The notes beneath the pieces are model-generated. The model searched no databases and was not told the DNA's origin. It was given only the letters and a program-made list of their open reading frames with translations. This document shows, in pieces, positions 22,618-33,982 of a stretch of DNA of 64,000 nt. The stretch's first letter is position 1; each line of letters starts with the position of its first letter. This DNA comes from Bacteroidales bacterium Bact_19 (GTDB lineage Bacteria; Bacteroidota; Bacteroidia; Bacteroidales; ML635J-15), in contig LUZK01000026.1 in assembly GCA_001603595.1 (NCBI GenBank), forward strand, positions 1 through 64,000. Reading direction: 5' to 3'. The position numbers were made by a program, and so were the translations under genes.

Positions 22618-23197
22618 AATTGGACTTACCGGAATTATCGGTTCCGGCAAATCTACAGTTTCTAAAATTTTTGAAACACTTCAAATACCAGTTTATTATT
22701 CAGACTTAAGAGCTTCGGAATTGATAAATACCAACCAATACATTATAGATTCTTTAAAAAATAAATACGGTAAAACCATTTACATAGATGGAACATTAAA
22801 TAAACCTTTACTGTCAAGCATTATATTTAACGACAATGATGAAAGAAAATTTGTAAATTCTGTTGTTCATCCCATCGTTATAAATGATTTCATATTTTGG
22901 TCGCAAAATCAAAAAGCTAAAATTGCTGCTATTGAATCGGCCTTAATTTATGAAACATCATTAAAGACAATTTTAACAAATATTATTGAAGTAAGAAGTC
23001 CTCGAAAATTACTTATCGAACGAATTATAAAAAGAGATAAAATTTCAAAAACAGAAGCATTAAAAAAAATCAATTCTCAAAAAGCTTTATTTACTAATGA
23101 AAAACCAGATTTTGTGATTATAAACGACGAGAAAAAATCAGTAATATTACAGACGCAAAGAATATTAACAAAAATTGGACATAATGAAGTTTGGTAA
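22610..23197 (+). CDS. coaE: dephospho-CoA kinase
   Basis: [43 protein letters not shown]. Confidence 0.92.
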   Translation: MIKIGLTGIIGSGKSTVSKIFETLQIPVYYSDLRASELINTNQYIIDSLKNKYGKTIYIDGTLNKPLLSSIIFNDNDERKFVNSVVHPIVINDFIFWSQNQKAKIAAIESALIYETSLKTILTNIIEVRSPRKLLIERIIKRDKISKTEALKKINSQKALFTNEKPDFVIINDEKKSVILQTQRILTKIGHNEVW

Positions 23198-23909
23198 AAT
23201 CATTGGAGCAGGTTTAGGATGGGCATTCGGTGGACCTATTGGAGCTTTATTGGGCTTAATTTTAGGTGGGTTTCTCGATGCTGTGAGTGTTAGCACAGTT
23301 AATGTTTCCAGGAATAAAACAACCAGAGGAGACTTTATTTTGAGTTTATTGGTATTATCAGCAGCCGTAATGAAAGCCGATAATGTTGTTAGAAAGAGCG
23401 AACTCAATTTTGTAAAAAAATTTTTACTGCAAAACTTCAACGAAGAAGAAACTCTCGAAGCTCTCAGGATTTTAAAAGAAATTCTTGATAGAGAAATAAA
23501 CCTCGACGAGGTTTGTACTCAAATAAGAATGAAAATGACTAAACCCTTGAAACTTCAAATTATTCATTATTTATTTGGAATAGCATACGCTGATGGTGAA
23601 TTACATAATAACGAAATAGAAACAATAAAAAATATTTGCTTTAAAATAGGACTATCAGGCTATGACTTTGAAACAATTTATTCAATGTTTAAGCCAAAAC
23701 TAAACATAGATGATTATTACAGCGTTTTGGGATTAAACCAGTCTGCAAGCAACGAAGAAATAAAAAAAGCATACAGGAGTTTAGCTTTGAAGCACCATCC
23801 GGATAAGGTTGCACATTTGGGGGAAGATATACAAAAGGCGGCACAAGAAAAATTCAAAAAAATCAATGAAGCCTACGAATACATCAAAAAAGAAAGAAAC
23901 ATGAATTAA
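23184..23909 (+). CDS. TerB/DnaJ-domain (DjlA-like) protein
   Basis: Gly-rich N-terminal segment, TerB-like middle, J-domain [28 protein letters not shown]. Start chosen at ATG 23184. Confidence 0.85.
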   Translation: MKFGKIIGAGLGWAFGGPIGALLGLILGGFLDAVSVSTVNVSRNKTTRGDFILSLLVLSAAVMKADNVVRKSELNFVKKFLLQNFNEEETLEALRILKEILDREINLDEVCTQIRMKMTKPLKLQIIHYLFGIAYADGELHNNEIETIKNICFKIGLSGYDFETIYSMFKPKLNIDDYYSVLGLNQSASNEEIKKAYRSLALKHHPDKVAHLGEDIQKAAQEKFKKINEAYEYIKKERNMN

Positions 23910-23986
23910 TTTTAAGGCATAAATTTTGTTTGCCGATATTTTATTTTAATTTTATTTTTGCATTCGAATTACTAAAAAGATTGGTT

Positions 23987-24448
23987 ATGTATTTGGAAGG
24001 AATATTATCAATTTCCGGACAGTCCGGATTATTTAAATTAATTTCAAAAGGAAAAAGCAGCGTTATTGTTGAATCATTAGTTACCGGTAAAAAAATGCCG
24101 GCTTTCAGCACATCAAGGATCAGCACATTAGAAGATGTAGCTGTTTATACCGATGACGGAGAAATTCCTTTAAAAGATATTTTTAATAATATTTTTAAAA
24201 AATACGAAGGGAAAAAAATAGATAATTCAGTAATTAAGAACAATAATTATCTGGAATTTTTCGAAACAGTATTACCTAATTTCGACAGAGACAGAGTTTA
24301 CCAATCAGATGTAAAAAAAATCGTAAACTGGTATAACTGTTTGGTTGATAATAATATCCTAAACGAAAATTCTGTTAAAGAATCAGAGGAATCTAAAGAA
24401 AATAATAAAGAAACAATCGAACAAGCTAGCGATTCCGGAAAAGAATAA
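23987..24448 (+). CDS. DUF5606-like protein
   Basis: MYLEGILSISGQSGLFKLISKGKSSVIVESLVTGKKMPAFSTSRISTLEDVAVYT; start chosen at ATG 23987. Confidence 0.7.
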   Translation: MYLEGILSISGQSGLFKLISKGKSSVIVESLVTGKKMPAFSTSRISTLEDVAVYTDDGEIPLKDIFNNIFKKYEGKKIDNSVIKNNNYLEFFETVLPNFDRDRVYQSDVKKIVNWYNCLVDNNILNENSVKESEESKENNKETIEQASDSGKE

Positions 24449-24685
24449 TTATTCAGTTTCATCATCATGATTGTGGAGATTAGCACCTCCGCAACAACCA
24501 CCATTTATACCACAAGCTTTGTATTCATCGTGTTTAACACAGGTAATATTAAGTTTGTGCATATCTTTATTTTTGCTTATTGAAGTTTGAGGAAATTTTT
24601 TCTTCTTTGTGAAAAATATATTAATTCCTAAACCAATAACAACCAAAATTAAAAATCCAATAACAAGTAATAAAACTTTCCACAT
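24449..24685 (-). CDS. small membrane-anchored protein with Cys/His-rich tail
   Basis: N-terminal TM, KFPQTSISKNKDMHKLNITCVKHDEYKACGINGGCCGGANLHNHDDETE. Confidence 0.6.
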   Translation of the reverse strand: MWKVLLLVIGFLILVVIGLGINIFFTKKKKFPQTSISKNKDMHKLNITCVKHDEYKACGINGGCCGGANLHNHDDETE

Positions 24686-24715
24686 AAAAATAATTTTATA
24701 TTAAAACCAAAAAAT

Positions 24716-26665
24716 CTACGTTTTGTTTATTTCTACTTCTGTATGTTTACCAAAGAAATATATTACCAACACAGTCGAAATTATCATTATCAAATAAACA
24801 ATGAATATATTTAATCCACTCTCTACTAAAAAAGTTCCAAATAATGCAGAAATCAAAGCCACAATTAAGGCATAAGGAGCTTGAGTCCTTACGTGCTGAA
24901 TATGATTGCACGAAGAAGACAATGAACTCAAAATTGTGGTATCAGAAATTGGACTGCAATGGTCACCAAAAACAGAACCAGAAATTACAGTTGCACTAAC
25001 GTGAGCAAAAATTTCCAATGATTGCCCGTAATCCAATCCGAAATGAACAGATAGCGACCAAGTAGCCGGTAAAATTAAAGGATACATTATGGCCATTGTT
25101 CCCCATGAAGTACCTGTGCTGAAAGATACCAAAGCTGAAACAATAAAACTTAGTAATGGCATTACATTTGGGCTTATTTCGGTTGTGGTTATAAGACGAA
25201 TAATGAAATCTGCAGTTCGTAAATCTGATATAAGATTAGATAAAGCCCATGCTAAACATAAAATTATAATTGCCGTGAGCATTACCTTAAAACCACTCAA
25301 AATACTTTCTGCCGCTTCTTTAATTGTCAATATTTTTTGTGCTACGCTTAAAATTACGGCAACGATCAAAGCCAAACCCGAAGCACGTATCAAAGATACA
25401 TAAGAATCAGAATTACCAATTATCTGCGATAGTTTTGTAACAAAACCTATTTCAGGATTATTCCAAACATTTGTATCCCAACCTGTATAAAACAACCCGA
25501 TAATTGCTCCTAAAACAAGAACCAAAACCGGAATTATTGCATTAAATGCTTTGGGTTTTTCAACCGAACTTTCAAATTCTTTGAGATTATATTCTATTTT
25601 TTTCTCATTCGAAGGTAAATACACTCCTTTGGTTCTTGCTCTTATTTCGGCTTTATACATTGGTCCGAAATCACGTTTAAGGTATATTAACACTAAAATA
25701 AAAAACAAAGCTAAAAACGGGTAAAAACAATATTTTAAGCTCATAAAGAAAATACTATAAGGACTAACATCCAGATTTGCCAGTGTAATCGCTGATTGAA
25801 TATAACTAAGCTCCGCTCCTATCCAGGTTGTAACAAAAGCTATTGAAGCAACCGGAGCTGCGGTACTATCAACAATGTATGCCAGCTTTTCTCTAGAAAT
25901 TTTCAACTTATCAGTTACCGGTCTGATTGTATTTCCAACTATAAGTGTATTAGCATAGTCATCGAAAAAAATTAAAATTCCCATAAGCCATGTAACAAAC
26001 TGACCAGAACGCGGAGTATTGGCATACTTAGTTAATTTTTGTATAATGCCATGCATCCCTCCGTTACGGCTTATTACATTTACAGTGGCACCTATTAACA
26101 TGCTGAAAATAATAATGGAAACATGAGAACCTTCTGATAAGGCTCTGACAATATAAGTATCGAAAACCCCGAAAAATGCGGTTCCGATTGAAACTATAAA
26201 GCCGGTGCCGGAATAAAAAGCAATTATCAATGTTCCTGAAAAAATTCCCAAAAAAATTGCTGTATAAACTTCTTTAAAAAGTAAAGCTAACAAAATTGCA
26301 ATCAAGGGAGGCAGAATTGATAGCCATAAGGGGATGGGATTTATTTCTTTTGAAACAGAAATATCTTCACAAGATAATATCAATTCCGATTTTTCTTTAA
26401 AATTAAATTTTAAAGTCGCAACTCCTTCATTAAAAAAGATATCAACCTTTTGTCCATTAATGAAAATGCTGCTGAAACAATCATAATCAGCGACTTTTCC
26501 CAAACTATCGAGTGCGATTATTTTTAATTCCGATTCCACACCTTTGATAATTGGTGCGGAATTTTGGAATTTGAATTCTTTTACAATAGAATTTTGAGCA
26601 TAAGATAAAAATGCGACAAAGATAAATGATGAAAATATCAGAATATTAAAAAAAACTTTTGTCAT
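24716..26665 (-). CDS. Na+/H+ antiporter NhaC family protein with N-terminal extracytoplasmic domain
   Basis: Signal peptide and ~110 aa soluble domain, then multi-TM with FFDDYANTLIVGNTIRPVTDKLKISREKLAYIVDSTAAPVASI and SVFGDHCSPISDTTILSS. Confidence 0.88.
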   Translation of the reverse strand: MTKVFFNILIFSSFIFVAFLSYAQNSIVKEFKFQNSAPIIKGVESELKIIALDSLGKVADYDCFSSIFINGQKVDIFFNEGVATLKFNFKEKSELILSCEDISVSKEINPIPLWLSILPPLIAILLALLFKEVYTAIFLGIFSGTLIIAFYSGTGFIVSIGTAFFGVFDTYIVRALSEGSHVSIIIFSMLIGATVNVISRNGGMHGIIQKLTKYANTPRSGQFVTWLMGILIFFDDYANTLIVGNTIRPVTDKLKISREKLAYIVDSTAAPVASIAFVTTWIGAELSYIQSAITLANLDVSPYSIFFMSLKYCFYPFLALFFILVLIYLKRDFGPMYKAEIRARTKGVYLPSNEKKIEYNLKEFESSVEKPKAFNAIIPVLVLVLGAIIGLFYTGWDTNVWNNPEIGFVTKLSQIIGNSDSYVSLIRASGLALIVAVILSVAQKILTIKEAAESILSGFKVMLTAIIILCLAWALSNLISDLRTADFIIRLITTTEISPNVMPLLSFIVSALVSFSTGTSWGTMAIMYPLILPATWSLSVHFGLDYGQSLEIFAHVSATVISGSVFGDHCSPISDTTILSSLSSSCNHIQHVRTQAPYALIVALISALFGTFLVESGLNIFIVYLIMIISTVLVIYFFGKHTEVEINKT

Positions 26666-28395
26666 TAATTTTTAATCCATTTATCAACTTCATCAACTGA
26701 AGGATTTTTTAAACCAAGTTTATGTTTTTTGTTCAAACCGCATAAAATCTGGTGCAATTTTCCGACGCTGGTTTGTTTAAGTTGAGTAACAGAATTAAAA
26801 CCTGCTTTTACCAAAACTTTTGCCCAATCTTCAGGAATCCCCATTTCGATGAATACTTTTTCATCAAAAACTTCTGCTTTTTTCTCAGGTTTCATTTGCG
26901 GGAAGAACAGAACATCCTGAATTGATTGACTATTGGTCATGAACATTGTCAGGCGGTCAATTCCAATACCCATACCTGAATTTGGAGGCATACCGTATTC
27001 AAGAGCTTTGAGGAAATCATAATCAATATACATAGCTTCGTCGTCGCCACGCTGTGATAATCTGAGTTGTTCTTCGAATCTATGTTTTTGGTCAATAGGA
27101 TCATTTAATTCTGAATATGCATTTGCAAGTTCTTTTCCATTAACCATCAATTCAAAACGTTCGGTAAGTCCCGGTTTTGAGCGATGTTTTTTTGTTAATG
27201 GCGACATCTCCATAGGATAATCAATGATAAAAGTAGGTTGAATAAAATGATGCTCACACTTTTCTCCAAAGATGGCATCAATCAATTTTCCTTTACCCAT
27301 CGAAGAATCTGTTTCTATCTCAAAGTCTTTACAAATTTTACGCAATTCATCTTCTGATTTACCTTCAATATCATAACCTGTATATTCCTTTATGGCGTCA
27401 TACATGCTAACTCTGCGGAAAGGTCTTTTAAAATCAATGATATTATCGCCGTATTGCACTTTTGTAGTTCCATGAAGAGCTAATGCTATTTTTTCGATCA
27501 TTTCCTCTGTGAAGTTCATCATCCACAAGTAATCCTTATATGCAACATAAATTTCGAGAACAGTAAACTCAGGATTATGAGTTCTGTCCATTCCCTCATT
27601 ACGGAAATCTTTTGCAAATTCATAAACCCCGTCAAAACCACCAACTATTAATCTTTTTAAATAAAGTTCATTGGCAATACGTAAATATAATGGAATATTT
27701 AAAGCATTATGATGAGTAATAAAAGGACGTGCTGCTGCTCCACCTGGAATACTTTGCAAAATTGGAGTTTCAACTTCAAGGTAACCTCTTTCGTTGAAAA
27801 ACTCTCGCATGGTGTTGATTATTTTTGTTCTTTTAATGAAAACATCCTTTACATGTGGATTAACGATCAAATCCACGTATCTTTGTCTGTATCTTTGTTC
27901 GGGATCAGTAAAGGCATCGAAAACTTTCCCGTCTTTTTCTTTAACAATCGGCAGTGGACGTAACGACTTGCAAAGAACCTTAAACTCTTTTACATGAACC
28001 GAAATCTCTCCCATCTGCGTTCTGAAAACAAAACCTTTGACTCCAATAATATCGCCAATATCGAGCAATTTTTTAAAAACAACATTATACATTGTTTTGT
28101 CTTCGCCGGGACAAATATCATCACGCTTGAAATATAATTGAATCTTTCCTTTGGAATCCTGCAACTCTGCAAAAGAGGCATTTCCCATAATTCTACGACT
28201 CATAATTCGTCCGGAAATGCAAACATTTTGTAATTTTTCATTTTCAACGCTATCATCAAATTGTCCAAGAATGTCGGTTGTATGAATGTTTACCGGATAC
28301 TCTTCGGCAGGATATGGATCTATTCCAAGATTAATTAATTCCTGTAATGCTTCACGTCTGATTATTTCCTGTTCACTTAAACCTAATTGTTCCAT
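26665..28395 (-). CDS. lysS: lysyl-tRNA synthetase, class II
   Basis: [57 protein letters not shown]. Confidence 0.97.
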   Translation of the reverse strand: MEQLGLSEQEIIRREALQELINLGIDPYPAEEYPVNIHTTDILGQFDDSVENEKLQNVCISGRIMSRRIMGNASFAELQDSKGKIQLYFKRDDICPGEDKTMYNVVFKKLLDIGDIIGVKGFVFRTQMGEISVHVKEFKVLCKSLRPLPIVKEKDGKVFDAFTDPEQRYRQRYVDLIVNPHVKDVFIKRTKIINTMREFFNERGYLEVETPILQSIPGGAAARPFITHHNALNIPLYLRIANELYLKRLIVGGFDGVYEFAKDFRNEGMDRTHNPEFTVLEIYVAYKDYLWMMNFTEEMIEKIALALHGTTKVQYGDNIIDFKRPFRRVSMYDAIKEYTGYDIEGKSEDELRKICKDFEIETDSSMGKGKLIDAIFGEKCEHHFIQPTFIIDYPMEMSPLTKKHRSKPGLTERFELMVNGKELANAYSELNDPIDQKHRFEEQLRLSQRGDDEAMYIDYDFLKALEYGMPPNSGMGIGIDRLTMFMTNSQSIQDVLFFPQMKPEKKAEVFDEKVFIEMGIPEDWAKVLVKAGFNSVTQLKQTSVGKLHQILCGLNKKHKLGLKNPSVDEVDKWIKN

Positions 28396-28763
28396 CTGCT
28401 TAAATTTTTGGCAAATTTATAAAATAGAGTTCAGAATCTAAAATTTAAGAAAAAAATTATCAAATTGGTTTTTGCTTGATTCTAAATAAAATTATGCGTT
28501 CTTGTTTAAATAACTAAAATTTTTTGAATTTTCAGGTTTACATTCAAAAAATTCTATGGATTAATAATATATCCATAAAGAAATTTCATATTTTAAATAT
28601 TTTCTTAGTTTATAACTAATTTTTTGTCAATTTTAGTCAAGATATTTTAATTTATTTTGAACAATAATTTAAAATATTAACTCGCCCCGAGCCTTTAATT
28701 TTTGAAAAAGTATTGATAAAAAAGAAAATTTATATTATGAAAATTTAAATTAAAACATTAATA

Positions 28764-30515
28764 TTGTTGCATAAAAATATAAAAATGAACAAGCCTCGTT
28801 GGATAATTAAAGAGAATGGAGATAAAGAAAAAGTTGAAAAACTTGCTGAAGTACTGAATGTTGATAAAATAATTGCCAATTTGCTTGTCCAAAGAGGGAT
28901 AGAGACTTATGATCAGGCAAGAGTTTTTTTCAGACCTGAAATTAGCGATTTGCACAATCCTTTTGAAATGAAAGATATGGATATTGCCGTTCAAAGACTT
29001 GATCAAGCAATATCCAAAAATGAAAAAATACTTGTTTTCGGAGATTACGATGTTGACGGTACTACCGGAGTAGCTCTGGTTTACAGATTTTTACGCAAAT
29101 TCACCGATAAACTTGACTTTTATATCCCCGACAGGTATAACGAGGGCTATGGGATTTCTTTTAAAGCTTTAGACTATGCAGATGAAAATAAGATAACCTT
29201 AATTATTGCAGTTGATTGTGGCATAAAAGCAGTTGAAAAAGCAGAATATGCCAAATGCAAGAACATAGATCTAATTGTTTGCGATCATCACAATCCGGGG
29301 GAAAAAATCCCTTGTGCTCTGGCTGTTTTGGACCCTAAAAGACCCGAATGTAATTATCCATACAAAGAATTATCGGGATGCGGAGTTGCTTTTAAATTAT
29401 TACAAGCATATTGTATTTATAAAAATCTTGATTATTATGATTTAATCAGGCTTCTTGATTTAGTTGTAGTTTCAATAGGTTCAGATATTGTACCAATCAC
29501 GGGCGAAAACAGAATTTTAGCTTATTACGGATTACAGCAATTAAATACTGAGCCCTTGCCCGGTTTAAAAAGTATAATAGATCTATCATGCCTAACGGAT
29601 AAAGAAATTCAAATAAACGACATTGTTTTTAAAATCGGACCGCGAATAAACGCAGCAGGCAGAATGAATTCGGGTAATAAAGCTGTGGAACTGCTAATAA
29701 CCGATAACTTAGAATATGCAAACGATATTGCTGGTCAAATAAACCTTTTTAATGATAGCCGTAAAGAATTAGACCACGATATTACTGAGCAAGCTCTTGA
29801 GCTGATAAAAAATAATCCTGAAGAATTAAATGCAGCTTGCACTGTTCTTTATAACGAAAACTGGCTAAAAGGAGTAATAGGAATTGTTGCTTCCAGATTA
29901 ATCGAAACTTATCACAGACCAACAATAATTTTTACAAGATCAGGTAATTTTGCTACAGGGTCAGCAAGATCAGTTCCGGGATTTAATCTCTACGAAGCTA
30001 TCGAATCCTGTTCAGACCTGCTCGAAAATTTTGGTGGGCATATGTATGCAGCCGGTCTCACTGTGAAAATTGAAAACTTTCCGGAATTCAAAAAAAAATT
30101 TACCAAATATGTGGAAGAACATATTACCAATGAACAAAAAACACCGGTATTAGAAGCTGACATGCTAATAGAATTAAAAGACATTACACCTAAATTTTAC
30201 AGGATTTTACGACAATTTTCTCCTTTTGGACCTCAAAATATGACCCCAACATTCGTTACCAGAGGAGTTTTTGATAACGGTTCCGGTAAAATTGTCGGTA
30301 AAAGCAACGAACATTTAAAACTCAAATTAGTTCAACATCTTGGTGATAATCGCTGTATAGAAGCAATTGGGTTTGGATTTGGTGAATACTACGATAAAAT
30401 AAAGGATTATAAGTCGTTTGATATCTGTTACCAGGTATTCGAAAATAATTTTATGAATCAAACTTTTTTACAATTGTTGATAAAAGATATACAAAATATT
30501 AAAAATTCTTTTTGA
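28764..30515 (+). CDS. recJ: single-stranded-DNA-specific exonuclease RecJ
   Basis: VFGDYDVDGTTGVALVYRFL, DCGIKAVE, CDHHNPGE, GPRINAAGRM, SARSVPGFNLYEAI. Start could be ATG 28785. Confidence 0.95.
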   Translation: MLHKNIKMNKPRWIIKENGDKEKVEKLAEVLNVDKIIANLLVQRGIETYDQARVFFRPEISDLHNPFEMKDMDIAVQRLDQAISKNEKILVFGDYDVDGTTGVALVYRFLRKFTDKLDFYIPDRYNEGYGISFKALDYADENKITLIIAVDCGIKAVEKAEYAKCKNIDLIVCDHHNPGEKIPCALAVLDPKRPECNYPYKELSGCGVAFKLLQAYCIYKNLDYYDLIRLLDLVVVSIGSDIVPITGENRILAYYGLQQLNTEPLPGLKSIIDLSCLTDKEIQINDIVFKIGPRINAAGRMNSGNKAVELLITDNLEYANDIAGQINLFNDSRKELDHDITEQALELIKNNPEELNAACTVLYNENWLKGVIGIVASRLIETYHRPTIIFTRSGNFATGSARSVPGFNLYEAIESCSDLLENFGGHMYAAGLTVKIENFPEFKKKFTKYVEEHITNEQKTPVLEADMLIELKDITPKFYRILRQFSPFGPQNMTPTFVTRGVFDNGSGKIVGKSNEHLKLKLVQHLGDNRCIEAIGFGFGEYYDKIKDYKSFDICYQVFENNFMNQTFLQLLIKDIQNIKNSF

Positions 30516-30603
30516 CAAAAATTTTTTTTTAAATTTGTAGCAACTATTTTGTATAAAATTTCGTTATATTTGTTAAATAAAAATAACTCTAATCAATTCT
30601 GTT

Positions 30604-31410
30604 ATGAAAAAAACAATTTTGGTACCCCATGATTTTACAGAAGTTGGTGATTTTGCATTAGAACATGCCTATATGATTAGCAAATCTTCCAACAGCCCTA
30701 TTAATCTTATTCATATTGTTAGAAAAACCTCTCAAATTGAGGAAGCAAAAAGAAAACTTCAGGAAATTGCAGACAATTTTATTGCAAACAAAACTAACGC
30801 TGATGTTCAAATAAATGTTGATGTTAGAAGAGGAAATTTATTTAAAGAAATATATAACTATGGCGTTGAAATTGATGCATACCTTGCAGTTATGGGCACT
30901 CATGGTGAAAAAACAGTAAAAAAAGCCATGAAAGTTGTAAAAAAATTCGTCAAGATTCCGTTTATACTCGTACAAAGTCCTGTACAGCACGGTGAATATG
31001 ATAGAATTGTTGTTCCTATTGATCATGACAAAAGTGCAAGAATAAAAATTCAATGGATAAGATATATAAACACTCTTTTCAAAAGCAATGTTTATATAAT
31101 AACTCATAATTACTCCGACGGATTTAAACAAAAATCACTTGCAGCAAACATTAAATTTTCTCAAAATTGGTTCGAAAGAGAATTAATTGATTATGACCTT
31201 AAAGTTCTCGAAAACGGGAAGAATTTTGCTGATGAAATTTATAATTACGCCAATCAAGTTGAAGCTGACCTTATATTGGTTATGACAGACAAATATCGTG
31301 AATACGTAAGAGATTTAAAACGGGCAGCAAACAAGGAATTGTTTAAGAAAATTCCTATAATGTGCGTAAACAAAAGAACTGATATTGTAAGACTTGGAGG
31401 CTTCAATTAA
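30604..31410 (+). CDS. universal stress protein UspA family
   Basis: MKKTILVPHDFTEVGDFALEHAYMISK, AVMGTHGEKTVKKAMKVVKK. Confidence 0.85.
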   Translation: MKKTILVPHDFTEVGDFALEHAYMISKSSNSPINLIHIVRKTSQIEEAKRKLQEIADNFIANKTNADVQINVDVRRGNLFKEIYNYGVEIDAYLAVMGTHGEKTVKKAMKVVKKFVKIPFILVQSPVQHGEYDRIVVPIDHDKSARIKIQWIRYINTLFKSNVYIITHNYSDGFKQKSLAANIKFSQNWFERELIDYDLKVLENGKNFADEIYNYANQVEADLILVMTDKYREYVRDLKRAANKELFKKIPIMCVNKRTDIVRLGGFN

Positions 31411-31892
31411 TATCTGCTGCTAATTGAGATTTTTTTCGGCCTAATTTTACCTTCCAAAAGTAATTTTATAACTTTATTGGTTGCATTTATCAAATCCTTT
31501 AAAAGTTCATCTACTTTAATTATTAATGTTCCATTTTCCATTTCAAGGTGTTTATAGCCCTCCAAATCCTGTTTTCCAACAATCAGTAACGAAGGAGTTG
31601 GGATGAACATGTGTGTTAGGCAAGCACGCATTTGTGTATATAAAAATGACTTTGAATTTAATTCAGCATATTTCTTGGGGAAAAGCTTATACAAAGCCAG
31701 TTCAAAACGCTTTGCAGACAAGCCTTTAGCCCGCATAGGTTTATCATCTAAATATGCACCCAAAACCTCAATTGCTTGAGCAGCAATCATTACTGTAAGA
31801 ACATATTCATTTTGATTTAAAACTTTAGAAACAGCTACGATAATTTTTTTATTCAAAAAATCAATGTGTTCTTCTTTTGTTTGAAGCAGCAT
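31407..31892 (-). CDS. hypothetical protein
   Basis: 161 aa ORF; abuts the downstream-transcribed partner 31892-33982. Confidence 0.6.
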   Translation of the reverse strand: MLLQTKEEHIDFLNKKIIVAVSKVLNQNEYVLTVMIAAQAIEVLGAYLDDKPMRAKGLSAKRFELALYKLFPKKYAELNSKSFLYTQMRACLTHMFIPTPSLLIVGKQDLEGYKHLEMENGTLIIKVDELLKDLINATNKVIKLLLEGKIRPKKISISSRY

Positions 31893-33982
31893 TAAAATTT
31901 ATATCTAAGTTGAAGTTTTACGTCTGTTTTATTTCGCCCGTTAATTTTATCCAACCCACTGCTAATATAATCCCTGTCGTTGAAATAAGTATTGGAAATT
32001 CTAAACCAAAAATCTATGTTTCTCGAAGCTGTGTATTTTACAACCAGAACATTTCTTAGACCTTGTCCATAATATGCTGGAACAGAAAATCCGTATAATA
32101 CATCAGGCTCGTAAGCATAAATTGCAGCATCATAAGAATCAATTTCAAAAACAGCTACTCTTGCTGTAAATGTTAACGGCAATCTGTCAGGTTTGAATTG
32201 AAAATCCTGATAAATCATAAATCCCCAGTCATCTCGTTCATTGATTTTGTAATTCGAGAGTTCTATCCTACTCTTAAGAGTAAGATTTTTATTAACAACA
32301 TAGTTTAAATGATACCTGTATCTTGTTGTATTATAATCTGTTAGCGGTCTTATACCGGTAGTAATTTCAGTATTATTTTTTTGTTTTGTTTTATTCCTGT
32401 ACCGGAAATACATATCTAAATTACGTTTTGGAAAATATGAAATCTGCACAAGCATATCGTTACCGGTTGAAGGCGAATTTACACTATATCTTAACCATGG
32501 ATAATTCCACGAATCAAAAAAGCTTTCAATCTTCCAGTATTTGCGTGGGAATATCTCTGTTCCGATGAATAATCCCGATTCATTGTATGCCTTATTTCCT
32601 TCGGAAAATGGATTTGTATACATATTTTGATAATCAGGACGATAATACCTATGCACTAATGACATTTTAAACTCAGGGACAAAATCTATCAAAGCACCGT
32701 TAAGGCTTGCCCAACCTAAATTTTGGCTCAAGGATGTCTCTCCGAACAAAATAAGTTTATTTTGCGTATAAATATAATCAACACCAAAATTAGAATTTGA
32801 ACTTCCATTAAAATCAAAAAATCTGTAAGGTTCTGTTCTGCTTCCAATCGGAATAGAATAATTATAATATACTCCGGTTGCTCCTAATCTAAGCTTGTTT
32901 AGAGTGTAATTTGCATTAAAACCTGTAACAAATTCGGAAATTGTTTTACGTTTCTTTATTTCAGAAGGTGTTCTATGATATCCGGTCTCAAGAAAAGAAG
33001 TTAAATACTGTTCTTCAATTATGTCGGAATCTGTTGTATCTGATATAGAAGTTATTGTGCCATCAATATTTTTGTATGAAATAAATTCAGTAAAATTAAA
33101 TTTGCCGAAATTAATAGTAGAAGCCTGGCCTCTGAAAAAAGAAGTTTCGTTTACCGAACTATATTTGTTGATACCTCTAGCTTTTTTCATTACTCCCGAA
33201 ATACTGCTGGTTTTACCGAAACTCAAGCCACTCCAGAGAGTCAAGCCTTGTCCGAATTGTGCTAAATAATCTCCAACAATAATTTTTTTAAATTTCCACA
33301 CATCATTTAGCTGGAAATGAGCAGAATAAAAATCAAATCCGTATTTTTGTGCTCCTCTGAAAAATTGTTCGCCATCATCCTTCTCGGCAGTAATACCAAA
33401 TAATAAGCGATTTTTAAATTGGAAAGAATGTCGAAAATAAAGCTTATAGGGACTCCCCAAATAACGGCTTTTATCGGGATTTATGGCAAGAATGCTATCC
33501 GGTACGGGAATATACCCGGACTTTTGTTGTAAAGTTTGTTGATAGCGTAAAAAAGTAACATTTTTACCGTATGTCAATGCCTTCTTCAAATCCAGTGTCT
33601 CAGTCCTTCTAACATCAGCTACAGTAACAAATGGCAATAATCTTTTAAGAGTCAACAAATCCATTCCATCAACAAACTGCAACTCATATATACTCATGAA
33701 ATTGCCGTATTTCTTTCTGTATTTAATGATAGAATATATCTGAAATTCATTCAAAAAAAGTAATTCCTTAAGTTGAGTTTCGGTAGCCTGATTAAGGTCA
33801 ATAGGATCATACCAGTATTTTTCGAGAGCATCGAATAAGGTGGTGTAATCCAATTCCGAATCTGAGGCAGAAGCAATTTCTTCGATAATTTCGTCCAACC
33901 TGCTTAAAGTTTCCTCCTGTGATATCAACAAAATTGGGAAACCGGTAATAGTAATAAATATAATAAGTCTTTTAAAAAGCAT
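31892..33982 (-). CDS. helix-hairpin-helix domain protein with C-terminal outer-membrane beta-barrel-like region
   Basis: Signal peptide; PIDLNQATETQLKELLFLNEFQIYSIIKYRKKYGNFMSIYELQFVDGMDLLTLKRLLPFV (HhH repeats); long beta-rich tail ending in aromatic F. Confidence 0.75.
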   Translation of the reverse strand: MLFKRLIIFITITGFPILLISQEETLSRLDEIIEEIASASDSELDYTTLFDALEKYWYDPIDLNQATETQLKELLFLNEFQIYSIIKYRKKYGNFMSIYELQFVDGMDLLTLKRLLPFVTVADVRRTETLDLKKALTYGKNVTFLRYQQTLQQKSGYIPVPDSILAINPDKSRYLGSPYKLYFRHSFQFKNRLLFGITAEKDDGEQFFRGAQKYGFDFYSAHFQLNDVWKFKKIIVGDYLAQFGQGLTLWSGLSFGKTSSISGVMKKARGINKYSSVNETSFFRGQASTINFGKFNFTEFISYKNIDGTITSISDTTDSDIIEEQYLTSFLETGYHRTPSEIKKRKTISEFVTGFNANYTLNKLRLGATGVYYNYSIPIGSRTEPYRFFDFNGSSNSNFGVDYIYTQNKLILFGETSLSQNLGWASLNGALIDFVPEFKMSLVHRYYRPDYQNMYTNPFSEGNKAYNESGLFIGTEIFPRKYWKIESFFDSWNYPWLRYSVNSPSTGNDMLVQISYFPKRNLDMYFRYRNKTKQKNNTEITTGIRPLTDYNTTRYRYHLNYVVNKNLTLKSRIELSNYKINERDDWGFMIYQDFQFKPDRLPLTFTARVAVFEIDSYDAAIYAYEPDVLYGFSVPAYYGQGLRNVLVVKYTASRNIDFWFRISNTYFNDRDYISSGLDKINGRNKTDVKLQLRYKF

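Noticed and set aside
25089-25403. 104-aa plus-strand ORF
   Set aside because: Antisense to the NhaC-type antiporter gene.
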